The notes: a model not told the origin generated them from the sequence alone. A stretch of DNA of 35,018 bases from Oxalobacteraceae bacterium UBA6704 (GCA_002454505.1 DKJA01000075.1:35397-70414), one strand, 5' to 3'; shown: positions 20,397 through 30,297, counted from the first letter of the stretch. Program-made: numbers and translations.

Positions 20397-21154
20397 TCTC
20401 CACCGGTTTCCGCACCCTCGTCTACAAAGAGACGCTGCGTTTCTACAAGGTCGCGACGCAAACGATCGCCGCGCCCATCCTCACCGCGCTGCTGTACCTG
20501 ATGATCTTCGGCCACGTGCTGGAAGGCCGCGTGGAGGTCTATCCGGGCGTGTCCTACACGGCCTTCCTGGTGCCCGGCCTGGTGATGATGAGCGTGCTGC
20601 AGAATGCGTTCGCCAATGCGTCGTCGTCGCTGATCCAGTCGAAGATCACGGGCAATCTCGTGTTCGTGCTGCTGACGCCCCTGTCGCACTGGGAAATCTT
20701 CTCGGCCTACACCATCGCGGCGATGGCGCGCGGCCTGGCCGTCGGCCTGGGCGTGTTCATCGCCACGGCATTCTTTGCGCACATGAGCTTCATGTGGCCG
20801 CTGTGGATCGTCGTGTTCGCGCTGCTGGGGGCCGCCATCCTCGGCACGATGGGCCTGATCGCCGGCGTGTGGGCGGAAAAATTCGACCAGCTGGCCGCGT
20901 TCCAGAACTTCCTGATCATGCCGCTGACCTTCCTGTCCGGCGTGTTCTACTCGATCCATTCGCTGCCACCGTTCTGGCTGACCGTGTCGCACCTGAATCC
21001 GTTCTTCTACATGATCGACGGCTTCCGCTACGGCTTCTTCGGCCAGTCCGACGTCAATCCGTGGACCAGCCTGGCCATCGTCTCCGCCTTCCTGGTGGGC
21101 CTGGCGCTGCTGGCCATCCGGCTGCTGCGCAGCGGCTACCGGCTGCGTCACTAG
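20393..21154 (+). CDS. ABC-2 type transporter permease (YadH-like)
   Basis: 253 aa, inner-membrane permease with about six hydrophobic helices. Segments recalling E. coli YadH are VPGLVMMSVLQNAFANASSS (about 58-77), FLSGVFYSIHSLPPFW and SHLNPFFYMIDGFRYGF. The start is GTG at 20393, overlapping the ATPase stop, so the two are translationally coupled. It lies between the Mla genes and ibaG-murA, suggesting but not proving an envelope-related substrate. Confidence 0.92.
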   Translation: MISTGFRTLVYKETLRFYKVATQTIAAPILTALLYLMIFGHVLEGRVEVYPGVSYTAFLVPGLVMMSVLQNAFANASSSLIQSKITGNLVFVLLTPLSHWEIFSAYTIAAMARGLAVGLGVFIATAFFAHMSFMWPLWIVVFALLGAAILGTMGLIAGVWAEKFDQLAAFQNFLIMPLTFLSGVFYSIHSLPPFWLTVSHLNPFFYMIDGFRYGFFGQSDVNPWTSLAIVSAFLVGLALLAIRLLRSGYRLRH

Positions 21155-21196
21155 AACGACACTGAGCAGCACAAGTTAAAACATCAAGGACTCATC

Positions 21197-21433
21197 ATGA
21201 CCACGACCCCAGAAGCAATCCACGGCTACATCGCCGCCGGCCTCGAATGCACGCATCTCGAGGTGGAAGGCGACGGCCAGCACTTCCAGGCAGTCATCGT
21301 CTCGCCGGCGTTTGCCGGCAAGCGCCCGATCCAGCGTCACCAGATCGTCTACGCGGCGCTGGGCGACCGCATGCGCGAGGAAATCCACGCGCTGTCGATG
21401 AAAACGCTGACCCCCGAAGAATTCCAGAAATAA
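21197..21433 (+). CDS. ibaG: BolA-family protein IbaG
   Basis: 78 aa, cytoplasmic BolA/IbaG protein. BolA-family members bind [2Fe-2S] clusters together with monothiol glutaredoxins. The core GLECTHLEVEGDGQHFQAVI and the conserved His in RHQIVYAALGDRM are present, and Cys18 is at the variable ligand position. The order mlaB-...-ibaG-murA matches that of E. coli apart from the inserted exporter pair, which supports ibaG rather than bolA. The stop lies 11 nt before the murA ATG. Confidence 0.9.
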   Translation: MTTTPEAIHGYIAAGLECTHLEVEGDGQHFQAVIVSPAFAGKRPIQRHQIVYAALGDRMREEIHALSMKTLTPEEFQK

Positions 21434-21444
21434 GGACCCACAGC

Positions 21445-22695
<1,251 letters not shown>

Positions 22696-22697
22696 TC

Positions 22698-23375
22698 ATG
22701 AACACGAACTCCAGCCTGGCCGGCGACAGCAACCAGCTGATCCTGGCGCTGTCGAAGGGCCGCATCTTCGAGGACACGCTGCCGCTGCTGGCGGCGGCCG
22801 GCATCACCGTCACGGAGAATCCGGAAACGTCGCGCAAGCTGATCCTGCCGACCAACGATCCGCACATCCGCGTGCTGATCGTGCGCGCCTCCGACGTGCC
22901 GACCTATGTGCAGCATGGCGCGGCGGACTTCGGCGTGGCCGGCAAGGACGTGCTGTACGAGCATGGCGGCGAAGGGCTGTACCAGCCGATCGACCTGAAC
23001 ATCGCCCGCTGCCGCATGTCGGTGGCGGTAAAGGCCGGCTTCGATTACGAAACGGCCGTGCGCCAGGGCGCGCGGCTGCGCGTGGCGACCAAATTCACGC
23101 AGATGGCGCGCGAGCACTTCGCCAAGAAGGGCGTGCACGTGGACCTGATCAAGCTGTACGGCTCGATGGAGCTGGCGCCGCTGGTCGGCCTGTCCGACGC
23201 GATCGTCGACGTGGTCAGCACGGGCGGCACGCTGCGCGCCAACAACCTGGTGGAAGTCGAAGAGATCATGGATATCTCGTCCCGCCTCGTCGTCAACCAG
23301 GCCGCGCTGAAAATCAAGCGGGCCCGCCTGCAACCGATCCTGGAGGCGTTCGAACGCGCTTCCGTTCAATCGTAA
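22698..23375 (+). CDS. hisG: ATP phosphoribosyltransferase, short-form catalytic subunit
   Basis: 225 aa. It joins ATP and PRPP in the first step of histidine synthesis. The length and the absence of the C-terminal regulatory domain mark the short form (HisGS), which works as a complex with HisZ, a tRNA-synthetase-like regulatory subunit. No hisZ is in this window. Motifs: LILALSKGRIFEDTLPLL (about 14-31), the PRPP region IVDVVSTGGTLRANNL (about 166-181). The first ~12 residues (MNTNSSLAGDSN) are not conserved-looking. It is separated from murA by 2 nt, so the his genes may be read from upstream promoters as well. Confidence 0.97.
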   Translation: MNTNSSLAGDSNQLILALSKGRIFEDTLPLLAAAGITVTENPETSRKLILPTNDPHIRVLIVRASDVPTYVQHGAADFGVAGKDVLYEHGGEGLYQPIDLNIARCRMSVAVKAGFDYETAVRQGARLRVATKFTQMAREHFAKKGVHVDLIKLYGSMELAPLVGLSDAIVDVVSTGGTLRANNLVEVEEIMDISSRLVVNQAALKIKRARLQPILEAFERASVQS

Positions 23376-23384
23376 GAAACCATC

Positions 23385-24707
23385 ATGATCCAGATCCGCA
23401 AGCTCGATTCCACCGCCGACGATTTCCAGGAAACCCTCGACGCGCTGCTCGCCTTCGAAGCGGAAACCGACTTCGCCATCGAAACGGCCGTCACGGAAAT
23501 CATCGCGCAGGTGCGCGCACGCGGCGACGAAGCCGTCGTCGAGTACACCAACAAGTTCGACCGCATCCCGGACGGCGGCGCGGCGGACCTGCAGGCGTTC
23601 GAGATCGGCCAGCCGGAACTGGATGCCGCGCTGGCGGCACTGCCGGACGCGCAGCGCGCCGCGTTGCAGACGGCGGCGGACCGCATCCGCGTGTTCCACG
23701 AGCGCCAGAAGCAGGAGCTGCAGGGCTTCACGTACACCGAAGCGGATGGCACCGTGCTGGGCCAGCGCATCACGCCGCTGGACCGCGTGGGCATCTACGT
23801 GCCGGGCGGTAAAGCGGCTTATCCATCGTCGGTGCTGATGAATGCCGTGCCGGCGAAAGTGGCCGGCGTGGGCGAGATCGTGATGGTCGTGCCGACGCCG
23901 GACGGCGTGAAGAACCGGATGGTGCTGGCCGCCGCGGCGATCGCCGGCGTGGACCGCGTGATCGGCATCGGCGGCGCGCAGGCCGTTGCCGCGCTGGCCT
24001 ACGGCACCGAGACGATCCGCCCGGTCGACAAGATCGTCGGCCCCGGCAATGCCTACGTGGCGGCCGCCAAGCGCCGCGTGTTCGGTGCGGTGGGCATCGA
24101 CATGATTGCCGGCCCGTCGGAAATCCTCGTCATCTGCGACGGCACCACGGACCCGGACTGGGTGGCGATGGACCTGTTCTCGCAGGCCGAGCACGACGAG
24201 CTGGCGCAGGCGATCCTGCTGTGCCCCGACGCGGACTACATCGCCCGCGTGGAAGCATCGATCCACAAGCTGCTGCCGACGATGCCGCGCCATGAAACGA
24301 TTACCACGTCGCTGACGGATCGCGGCGCGCTGATCAAGGTGCGCGACATGGACGAAGCGTGCGAGATCGCCAACAGCATCGCCGCCGAACACCTGGAGAT
24401 CTCCGCCGAGGAACCGCAGCAGTGGGCCGACAAGATCCGTCACGCCGGCGCGATGTTCCTGGGCCGCTTCTCGTCCGAATCGCTGGGCGACTACTGCTGC
24501 GGCCCGAACCACGTGCTGCCGACGTCGCGCACGGCGCGCTTCTCGTCGCCGCTGGGCGTGTATGACTTCCAGAAGCGTTCGTCGGTGATCCATGTCAGCG
24601 AAGCGGGCGCGCAAACGCTGGGGAAAATCGCCGCCGAGCTGGCGTATGGCGAAGGCTTGCAGGCGCACGCGCGCAGCGCGGAGTTGCGGCTGAAGCCCAC
24701 GCCATGA
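23385..24707 (+). CDS. hisD: Histidinol dehydrogenase
   Basis: 440 aa. It oxidises histidinol to histidine in two NAD-dependent steps using zinc. Motifs seen: VGIYVPGGKAAYPSSVLMNA (about 132-151), GPGNAYVAAAKR and GIDMIAGPSEILV, with Zn ligands Gln267 and His270 in SQAEHDELAQ, and the catalytic region IAAEHLEI. Length is normal. The stop overlaps the start of the DNA methyltransferase (ATGA). Confidence 0.98.
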   Translation: MIQIRKLDSTADDFQETLDALLAFEAETDFAIETAVTEIIAQVRARGDEAVVEYTNKFDRIPDGGAADLQAFEIGQPELDAALAALPDAQRAALQTAADRIRVFHERQKQELQGFTYTEADGTVLGQRITPLDRVGIYVPGGKAAYPSSVLMNAVPAKVAGVGEIVMVVPTPDGVKNRMVLAAAAIAGVDRVIGIGGAQAVAALAYGTETIRPVDKIVGPGNAYVAAAKRRVFGAVGIDMIAGPSEILVICDGTTDPDWVAMDLFSQAEHDELAQAILLCPDADYIARVEASIHKLLPTMPRHETITTSLTDRGALIKVRDMDEACEIANSIAAEHLEISAEEPQQWADKIRHAGAMFLGRFSSESLGDYCCGPNHVLPTSRTARFSSPLGVYDFQKRSSVIHVSEAGAQTLGKIAAELAYGEGLQAHARSAELRLKPTP

Positions 24708-25525
24708 GCGACTGGCTCGACCAGGTCTACTGCGAGGATGCGCTGAGCGGTCTCGCCAGGATTCCGGATGGCTCGGTGGACCTGCTGCTGACCGACCCGC
24801 CGTACAATCTGGGCAAGGACTACGGCAACGGCTCCGACCAGCAGACGGTCGACGACTACCTGCGCTGGACGGAACAGTGGATCGATGCGGCGCTGCCGAA
24901 GCTGAAGGAAAACGGCAGCCTGTATGTGTTCCTCACGTGGCGCTTCTCGCCGGAGATCTTCGTGATGCTGAAACAACGCATGACGATGATGAACGAGATC
25001 ATCTGGGACCGCCGGGTGCCGTCGATGGGCGGCAGCGTGCGCAGCTTCACCTCCGTGCACGACACGATCGGCTTCTTCGTGCGCCGCAAGGATTATTATT
25101 TCGACCTCGACGCCGTGCGCATCCCGTACGACGCCGCAACCAAGAAAGCCCGTTCGCGTTCGATCTTCGTCGGCGCGAAATGGCTGGAAGTGGGCTACAA
25201 CCCCAAGGATCTGTGGAGCGTATCGCGCCTGCACAGGGAACACTCGGAGCGGGTCGATCACCCGACCCAGAAACCTTTGGAAATCATCGAACGCATGGTC
25301 AAGGCCTCGTGCCCGCCGGGCGGCGTGGTGCTCGACCCGTTCATGGGCAGCGGCACCACGGCCGTGGCGGCGCGCCGCATGGGCCGCCGCTTCGTCGGTT
25401 TCGAGCTGAACCCCGATTACTGCCGCGTCACTGCCGAACGGCTGGCCGCACTGGACGAGCCGGCGCTGCCGCCGCCGGTGAAACCGAAGCCGCGCCGCAG
25501 CAAGGCCGCCAAGGCCGCAGAATAA
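24704..25525 (+). CDS. Beta-class site-specific DNA methyltransferase (N6-adenine or N4-cytosine)
   Basis: 273 aa. The catalytic motif IV is TDPPYNLGKDYG (Asp31-Tyr34), near the N-terminus, and the AdoMet motif I is LDPFMGSGTTAVAARRMGR (Asp211, Gly215, Gly217), near the C-terminus. This order (IV, target-recognition region, I) is the beta class, shared with CcrM and YhdJ-type enzymes. DPPY favours N6-adenine methylation. HPTQKPLEIIERMV (motif X region) is also typical. The tail is basic (KPKPRRSKAAKAAE). No restriction endonuclease gene is nearby, so it looks like an orphan methylase. It overlaps hisD by 4 nt and lies 19 nt before hisC, so it is co-translated with histidine genes, an odd place for it. 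The recognition sequence cannot be read from sequence. Confidence 0.93.
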   Translation: MSDWLDQVYCEDALSGLARIPDGSVDLLLTDPPYNLGKDYGNGSDQQTVDDYLRWTEQWIDAALPKLKENGSLYVFLTWRFSPEIFVMLKQRMTMMNEIIWDRRVPSMGGSVRSFTSVHDTIGFFVRRKDYYFDLDAVRIPYDAATKKARSRSIFVGAKWLEVGYNPKDLWSVSRLHREHSERVDHPTQKPLEIIERMVKASCPPGGVVLDPFMGSGTTAVAARRMGRRFVGFELNPDYCRVTAERLAALDEPALPPPVKPKPRRSKAAKAAE

Positions 25526-25544
25526 CCTCCTGGAGTAGAACAGC

Positions 25545-26648
25545 ATGTCCCTCGAAAGCCTGATCGCCAACACCATCCGCCCCGACGTGCGCAGCGACAA
25601 GAGCTACCACGTGCCCGACGCGAGCGGCTTCGTGAAGCTCGATGCGATGGAAAATCCTTACCAGCTGCCGGCCGAGCTGCGCCGCGAGCTGGGCAGCCGG
25701 CTGGCGGACGTGGCGCTGAACCGTTATCCGGCCGCTTCGTACGGCCCGTTGAAGGAGCGCATCCGCGCCAAGCTGGGTATCCCGGCCGGTTACGATGTCC
25801 TGCTGGGCAACGGCTCGGACGAACTGATCGCCATCATGGCCGCCACCTGCGCGTGGCAGGACCGCCGCGCCGTGCTGCTGGCGCCCGTGCCAGCCTTCGT
25901 GATGTTCCAGCGCTCGGCCCAGGTGGCCGGCATGGACTTCGTCGGCGTGCCGCTGAAGGCGGACCTGACGCTGGACCTGCCGGCCATGCTGGCAGCGATC
26001 GCCGAGCACAAGCCGGCGCTGGTGTTCCTGGCTTATCCAAACAACCCCACCGGCAACCTGTTCGACAGCGCCGATATCGAGGCGATCCTGCGCGCCCAGG
26101 GCGACCATGGCCTGGTCGTCGTGGATGAAGCGTACGAGCCATTCGCACAGCAGAGCTTCATGCCGCGCCTGCCCGAGTTCGACAACCTGATCGTCATGCG
26201 CACGCTGTCGAAGCTGGGCCTGGCCGGCATCCGCCTCGGCTACATGTCGGCGGCGCCGGCGCTGCTGGCCCAGTTCGAGAAAGTGCGGCCGCCGTACAAC
26301 ATCAACGTGATGACGCAGGCCGCCGCCGAGTTCGCGCTCGACCACGTGGACGTGCTCAACGAGCAGGCCCGCCTGCTGCGCGAACAGCGCACGCTGCTGA
26401 GCGAGGCACTGGCCGCGCTGCCGGGCGTGCAGGTGTTCCCGTCGGCCGCCAATTTCATCCTGGTCCGCGTGCCGGATGCGGACGCCGTCCATGCCGGCCT
26501 GCTGTCCCGTAAAATCCTCATCAAGAATTTGAGTAAAATGCACAGTGTGCTGACCAACTGCCTGCGCATCACCGTCAGCACGCCGGAAGAGAATGCCGCT
26601 TTCCTCGCTGCGCTTGAATCGTCCCTGACTGCGTCGCTGGCAGATTGA
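25545..26648 (+). CDS. hisC: Histidinol-phosphate aminotransferase
   Basis: 367 aa, fold-type I PLP enzyme that converts imidazole-acetol phosphate and glutamate to histidinol phosphate. Motifs: LDAMENPYQLP at the N-terminus, YPNNPTGNLFD, VVVDEAYEPFAQQSF and the PLP-binding Lys223 in RTLSKLGLAGIRLGY. CLRITVSTPEENAAFL near the C-terminus is typical. GGAG precedes the ATG. The TTG at 26645 overlapping the stop could extend hisB, but the ATG at 26669 is more likely. Confidence 0.97.
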   Translation: MSLESLIANTIRPDVRSDKSYHVPDASGFVKLDAMENPYQLPAELRRELGSRLADVALNRYPAASYGPLKERIRAKLGIPAGYDVLLGNGSDELIAIMAATCAWQDRRAVLLAPVPAFVMFQRSAQVAGMDFVGVPLKADLTLDLPAMLAAIAEHKPALVFLAYPNNPTGNLFDSADIEAILRAQGDHGLVVVDEAYEPFAQQSFMPRLPEFDNLIVMRTLSKLGLAGIRLGYMSAAPALLAQFEKVRPPYNINVMTQAAAEFALDHVDVLNEQARLLREQRTLLSEALAALPGVQVFPSAANFILVRVPDADAVHAGLLSRKILIKNLSKMHSVLTNCLRITVSTPEENAAFLAALESSLTASLAD

Positions 26649-26668
26649 TTCCTAACCCCGAGTCCCCC

Positions 26669-27259
26669 ATGAACCGCACCGCTGAAGTAGTCCGCAACAC
26701 CAACGAGACGCAGATCCGCGTCGCCCTGAACCTGGACGGTACCGGCGTGCAGACGCTCGATACCGGCGTACCGTTCCTGGACCACATGCTGGACCAGATC
26801 GCCCGTCACGGCCTGATCGACCTGGACGTGAAAGCCACCGGCGACATCCACATCGACAACCACCATACGGTCGAGGACGTGGGCATCACGCTGGGCATGG
26901 CAGTGGCCAAGGCCATCGGCGACCGCAAGGGCATCCGCCGCTACGGCCACGCCTATGTGCCGCTGGACGAAGCGCTGTCGCGCGTCGTCATCGATTTCTC
27001 CGGCCGGCCCGGCATCGAATACCACATCCCGTTCACGCGGGCGATGATCGGCACGTTCGACGTCGACCTGACGCTGGAATTCTTCCGCGGCTTCGTCAAC
27101 CACGCCGGCATCACGCTGCACATCGACAACCTGCGCGGCACGAATGCCCACCACCAGTGCGAAACCGTGTTCAAGGCCTTCGGCCGCGCGCTGCGCATGG
27201 CCGCCGAGTTCGACGACCGCGCGGCCGGCACGATCCCGTCCACCAAAGGCAGCCTGTAA
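26669..27259 (+). CDS. hisB: Imidazoleglycerol-phosphate dehydratase
   Basis: 196 aa, the monofunctional dehydratase without the phosphatase domain found in E. coli HisB, so histidinol-phosphatase activity must come from another gene not seen here. Two Mn-binding motifs are present: IDNHHTVEDVGITLG (His65, His66, Glu69) and the later GTNAHHQCETVFKAFGRAL. DHMLDQIARHGLIDL and FSGRPGIEY are also conserved. The ATG at 26669 is chosen because the family consensus (RTAEVVRNTNET) begins there. A TTG 24 nt upstream overlaps the hisC stop. Confidence 0.97.
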   Translation: MNRTAEVVRNTNETQIRVALNLDGTGVQTLDTGVPFLDHMLDQIARHGLIDLDVKATGDIHIDNHHTVEDVGITLGMAVAKAIGDRKGIRRYGHAYVPLDEALSRVVIDFSGRPGIEYHIPFTRAMIGTFDVDLTLEFFRGFVNHAGITLHIDNLRGTNAHHQCETVFKAFGRALRMAAEFDDRAAGTIPSTKGSL

Positions 27260-27273
27260 TCCGGTTGCAGCTT

Positions 27274-27912
27274 ATGAAAAAAATCGTTGTAGTTGACTAC
27301 GGCATGGGCAACCTGCGCTCGGTGGCGCAGGCGCTGCGCGCTGTCGCGCCGGAGGCGGACGTGCTCATTTCCGGCAGCGTTGCCGACATCGACAGTGCCG
27401 ACCGCATCGTGCTGCCCGGCCAGGGCGCCATGCCGGACTGCATGAAGAGCCTGCGCGAATCGGGTGTGCAGGAGGCGCTGCTGCGCGCCGCCGCCAATAA
27501 ACCGCTGCTGGGCGTGTGCATCGGCGAGCAGATGCTGTTCGAGCGCAGCGAGGAGGGCGATGCGGAAGGCCTGGGTCTGTTGCCGGGCAAAGTGGTGCGC
27601 TTCCGGCTCGACGGCCGCGTGCAGGACGACGGCTCGCGCTTCAAGGTGCCGCAGATGGGCTGGAACCAGGTCCGGCAGACGGCGCCGCACGCCATGTGGG
27701 CCGGCATTCCCGACGACGCTTACTTCTACTTTGTCCACAGCTATTACGTGCAGCCGGCCGCGCCGCAGCACAGCGTGGGCGAGACCGTGTATGGTGAAGC
27801 CTTCTGCTGCGCCGTCGCGCGCGAGAACATTTTCGCCACCCAGTTCCACCCGGAGAAAAGCGCCGCCACCGGCCTGCAGCTGTACCAGAATTTCGTGCAC
27901 TGGAATCCCTGA
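27274..27912 (+). CDS. hisH: Imidazole glycerol phosphate synthase, glutaminase subunit HisH
   Basis: 212 aa class I glutamine amidotransferase that supplies ammonia to HisF. The start MKKIVVVDYGMGNLRSVAQA is canonical. The catalytic triad is visible: Cys82 in LGVCIGEQMLF, and His192 and Glu194 in ATQFHPEKS. The oxyanion segment VLPGQGAMPDCM is present. The longer open frame upstream overlaps hisB and is not used. It lies 14 nt after hisB. Confidence 0.97.
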   Translation: MKKIVVVDYGMGNLRSVAQALRAVAPEADVLISGSVADIDSADRIVLPGQGAMPDCMKSLRESGVQEALLRAAANKPLLGVCIGEQMLFERSEEGDAEGLGLLPGKVVRFRLDGRVQDDGSRFKVPQMGWNQVRQTAPHAMWAGIPDDAYFYFVHSYYVQPAAPQHSVGETVYGEAFCCAVARENIFATQFHPEKSAATGLQLYQNFVHWNP

Positions 27913-27957
27913 ATCCGCGTTTAGAGCCCAACCTTCCCACATACTGACCACGACACC

Positions 27958-28740
27958 ATGCTGCTCATTCCCGCCATCGACCTGAAGGACGGTCACTGCG
28001 TCCGCCTGAAACAAGGCGATATGGAACTCGCCACCGTATTTTCCGAAGACCCGGGCGCCATGGCGCGCCACTGGCTGGAGCAGGGCGCGCGCCGCCTGCA
28101 CCTGGTCGACCTGAACGGGGCATTTGCCGGCAAGCCGAAGAACGAAGGCGCCGTCAAGGCGATCCTGAAAACGGTGCAGGAATTCGCGCTGGAACACGAT
28201 ATCGACGAGATTCCCGTCCAGCTGGGCGGCGGCATCCGCGACCTCGACACGATCGAGCGCTACCTGGACGACGGCATCAGCTACATCATCATCGGCACCG
28301 CCGCGGTGAAGAGCCCTGGCTTCCTGCACGATGCGTGCGGCGCCTTCCCCGGCCACATCATCGTCGGCCTCGATGCCAAGGACGGCAAGGTGGCCACCGA
28401 CGGCTGGAGCAAGATGTCCGGCCACGAAGTGATCGACCTGGCGCAGAAATTCGAGCAGTACGGCGTGGAATCGATCGTCTACACGGACATCGGCCGCGAC
28501 GGCATGATGGGCGGCGTGAACATCGAGGCGACGGTGCGCCTGGCGCAGGCCGTGCGCATCCCGATCATCGCCTCCGGCGGCCTGCACAACCTGGCCGACG
28601 TGGAAGCGCTGTGCGCCGTGCAGGACGAAGGCATCGAAGGCGTCATCTGCGGCCGCTCGATCTACGAAGGCACGATCAACCTGAACGAAGCGCAGCTGCG
28701 CGCCGACGAACTGTCCGGCATCGTCGACGAAGAAGAATAA
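27958..28740 (+). CDS. hisA: Phosphoribosylformimino-5-aminoimidazole carboxamide ribotide isomerase HisA
   Basis: 260 aa TIM barrel that isomerises ProFAR to PRFAR. LLIPAIDLKDGHCVRLKQGD has catalytic Asp8, and GLDAKDGKVATDGW carries the second catalytic Asp (Asp139). Phosphate-binding loops VQLGGGIRD and IASGGLHNL are present. No clear ribosome-binding site is seen before the ATG. The 45-nt gap from hisH has no evident signal. hisF follows after 2 nt. Confidence 0.97.
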   Translation: MLLIPAIDLKDGHCVRLKQGDMELATVFSEDPGAMARHWLEQGARRLHLVDLNGAFAGKPKNEGAVKAILKTVQEFALEHDIDEIPVQLGGGIRDLDTIERYLDDGISYIIIGTAAVKSPGFLHDACGAFPGHIIVGLDAKDGKVATDGWSKMSGHEVIDLAQKFEQYGVESIVYTDIGRDGMMGGVNIEATVRLAQAVRIPIIASGGLHNLADVEALCAVQDEGIEGVICGRSIYEGTINLNEAQLRADELSGIVDEEE

Positions 28741-28742
28741 TC

Positions 28743-29504
28743 ATGCTGGCCAAACGCATCATTCCCTGCCTGGACGTGACCGACGGCCGCGTCGTCAAGG
28801 GCGTCAACTTCACCGAGCTGCGCGATGCCGGCGACCCGGTCGAGATCGCCCGCCGCTACGACGAGCAGGGCGCCGACGAACTGACCTTCCTCGACATCAC
28901 GGCGTCCTCCGACAACCGCGGCCTGATCCTCGACATCATCGAGCAGGTGGCGGCCCAGGTGTTCATTCCGCTGACGGTGGGCGGCGGCGTGCGCAAGGTG
29001 GAAGACGTGCGCCGGCTGCTCAACGCCGGCGCCGACAAGGTCAGCCTGAACACGTCCGCCGTCAGCAACCCGCAGCTGGTGTTCGAAGCATCGCAGAAGC
29101 ACGGTTCGCAGTGCATCGTGGTGGCGATCGACGCCAAGCAGGTCGCCCCCGGCAAGTGGGAAGTGTTCACGCACGGCGGCCGCAACGCCACCGGCCTCGA
29201 TGCGGTCGAGTGGGCCCGCAAGATGGCGGAGCTGGGCGCCGGCGAGCTGCTGCTGACCAGCATGGACCGCGACGGCACCAAGTCCGGCTTCGACCTGGGC
29301 CTGACGCGCGCCGTGTCGGACGCCGTCAACATCCCCGTGATCGCCTCGGGCGGCGTGGGCGGCCTGCAGGATCTGGCCGACGGCGTCAAGGAAGGCCATG
29401 CGGACGCGGTGCTGGCAGCCAGCATCTTCCACTACGGCCAGCACACGGTGCAGGAAGCGAAGCAGTTCATGGCGCGGCAGGGCATTCCCATGCGCCTGGT
29501 TTGA
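28743..29504 (+). CDS. hisF: Imidazole glycerol phosphate synthase, cyclase subunit HisF
   Basis: 253 aa TIM barrel that, with HisH, turns PRFAR and ammonia into imidazole glycerol phosphate plus AICAR. MLAKRIIPCLDVTDGRVVKG has catalytic Asp11; VVAIDAKQV carries the second Asp. LTVGGGVRKVEDV, TSMDRDGTKSGFD and VIASGGVGGLQDL are the expected loops. Starts 2 nt after hisA. Confidence 0.98.
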   Translation: MLAKRIIPCLDVTDGRVVKGVNFTELRDAGDPVEIARRYDEQGADELTFLDITASSDNRGLILDIIEQVAAQVFIPLTVGGGVRKVEDVRRLLNAGADKVSLNTSAVSNPQLVFEASQKHGSQCIVVAIDAKQVAPGKWEVFTHGGRNATGLDAVEWARKMAELGAGELLLTSMDRDGTKSGFDLGLTRAVSDAVNIPVIASGGVGGLQDLADGVKEGHADAVLAASIFHYGQHTVQEAKQFMARQGIPMRLV

Positions 29505-29515
29505 GAGAAGAGAAC

Positions 29516-29956
29516 ATGAGTATCCCGACAACGACGCCCAGCGTGGCCAAGGCCAAATGGCTGAACCGCATCAAGTGGGACGAGCACGGCCTCGTGCCCG
29601 TGATCGCCCAGGAAAGCGGCAGCAACGACGTGCTGATGTTCGCGTGGATGAACCGCGATGCGCTGTTCAAGACGGTGGAACTGGGCGAGGCGGTGTACTG
29701 GAGCCGTTCGCGCAAGAAGCTGTGGCACAAGGGCGAGGAATCCGGCCACGTGCAGAAGGTGCTGGCCATCCGCCTCGACTGCGACGAGGACGTGGTGCTG
29801 CTGACGGTCGAGCAGGCCGGCGGCATCGCCTGCCATACGGGCCGCCATTCGTGCTTCTTCCATAAATTCGACGGCGACGCGAAGGACGGCGACTGGCACG
29901 ATGCGGCGCCGGTGCTGAAGGATCCGGCCGCCATCTACACGGAAAGCAAGAAATGA
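29516..29956 (+). CDS. hisI: Phosphoribosyl-AMP cyclohydrolase
   Basis: 146 aa, monofunctional (the PRA-CH half of the E. coli HisI). It opens the purine ring of phosphoribosyl-AMP. LMFAWMNRDALFKTVELGEA, WSRSRKKLWHKGEESGHVQ, the Mg-binding DCDEDVVLLTVEQAGGIACH and the Zn-binding Cys-His-Thr-Gly-Arg-His-Ser-Cys segment are intact. The N-terminal ~15 residues (SIPTTTPSVAKAKW) are an ordinary extension. The ATG follows GAGAAGAGAAC. It overlaps hisE by 4 nt. Confidence 0.97.
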   Translation: MSIPTTTPSVAKAKWLNRIKWDEHGLVPVIAQESGSNDVLMFAWMNRDALFKTVELGEAVYWSRSRKKLWHKGEESGHVQKVLAIRLDCDEDVVLLTVEQAGGIACHTGRHSCFFHKFDGDAKDGDWHDAAPVLKDPAAIYTESKK

Positions 29957-30297
29957 CCGAAGCCACCCCGACGATCCTGGACCGCGTGGCGGCCACGATC
30001 GAAGCGCGCAAGGGCGCCGATCCGGCCACGTCGTACGTGGCCAGGCTGTTCTCGAAAGGCGATGACGCGATCCTGAAGAAGATCGGCGAGGAAGCCACCG
30101 AAACGGTGATGGCGGCCAAGGATGCGCGCGTCTCCGGCGATGGATCGAAGGTGCTGTACGAAGTGGCCGATCTGTGGTTCCATTCGCTCGTGCTGCTGGC
30201 ACAGTTCGACCTGAGCCCGCAGCAGGTACTGGACGAGCTGGCGCGCCGCGAAGGCGTGTCGGGCATCGATGAAAAGGCCGCGCGCCCGGACGCGTGA
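29953..30297 (+). CDS. hisE: Phosphoribosyl-ATP pyrophosphatase
   Basis: 114 aa, all-alpha MazG-like fold that releases pyrophosphate from phosphoribosyl-ATP, the second step of the pathway. ARKGADPATSYVARLFSKG and ILKKIGEEATETVMAAKDA hold the acidic Mg-binding residues. Separate hisI and hisE genes are usual in betaproteobacteria. It is the last his gene here; a 43-nt gap separates it from the HIT gene. Confidence 0.96.
   Translation: MTEATPTILDRVAATIEARKGADPATSYVARLFSKGDDAILKKIGEEATETVMAAKDARVSGDGSKVLYEVADLWFHSLVLLAQFDLSPQQVLDELARREGVSGIDEKAARPDA

Noticed and set aside
21247..21444. Upstream extension of the murA frame through ibaG
   Set aside because: The conserved MurA N-terminus and a good ribosome-binding site start at the ATG at 21445; the extension lies within ibaG in another frame.
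24704..25525. Restriction-modification or defence island centred on the methyltransferase
   Set aside because: Both sides are intact histidine genes and there is no nuclease, helicase-specificity subunit or integrase nearby.
27157..27273. Upstream extension of hisH into hisB
   Set aside because: Arg-rich out-of-frame translation of hisB; HisH homology begins at ATG 27274.
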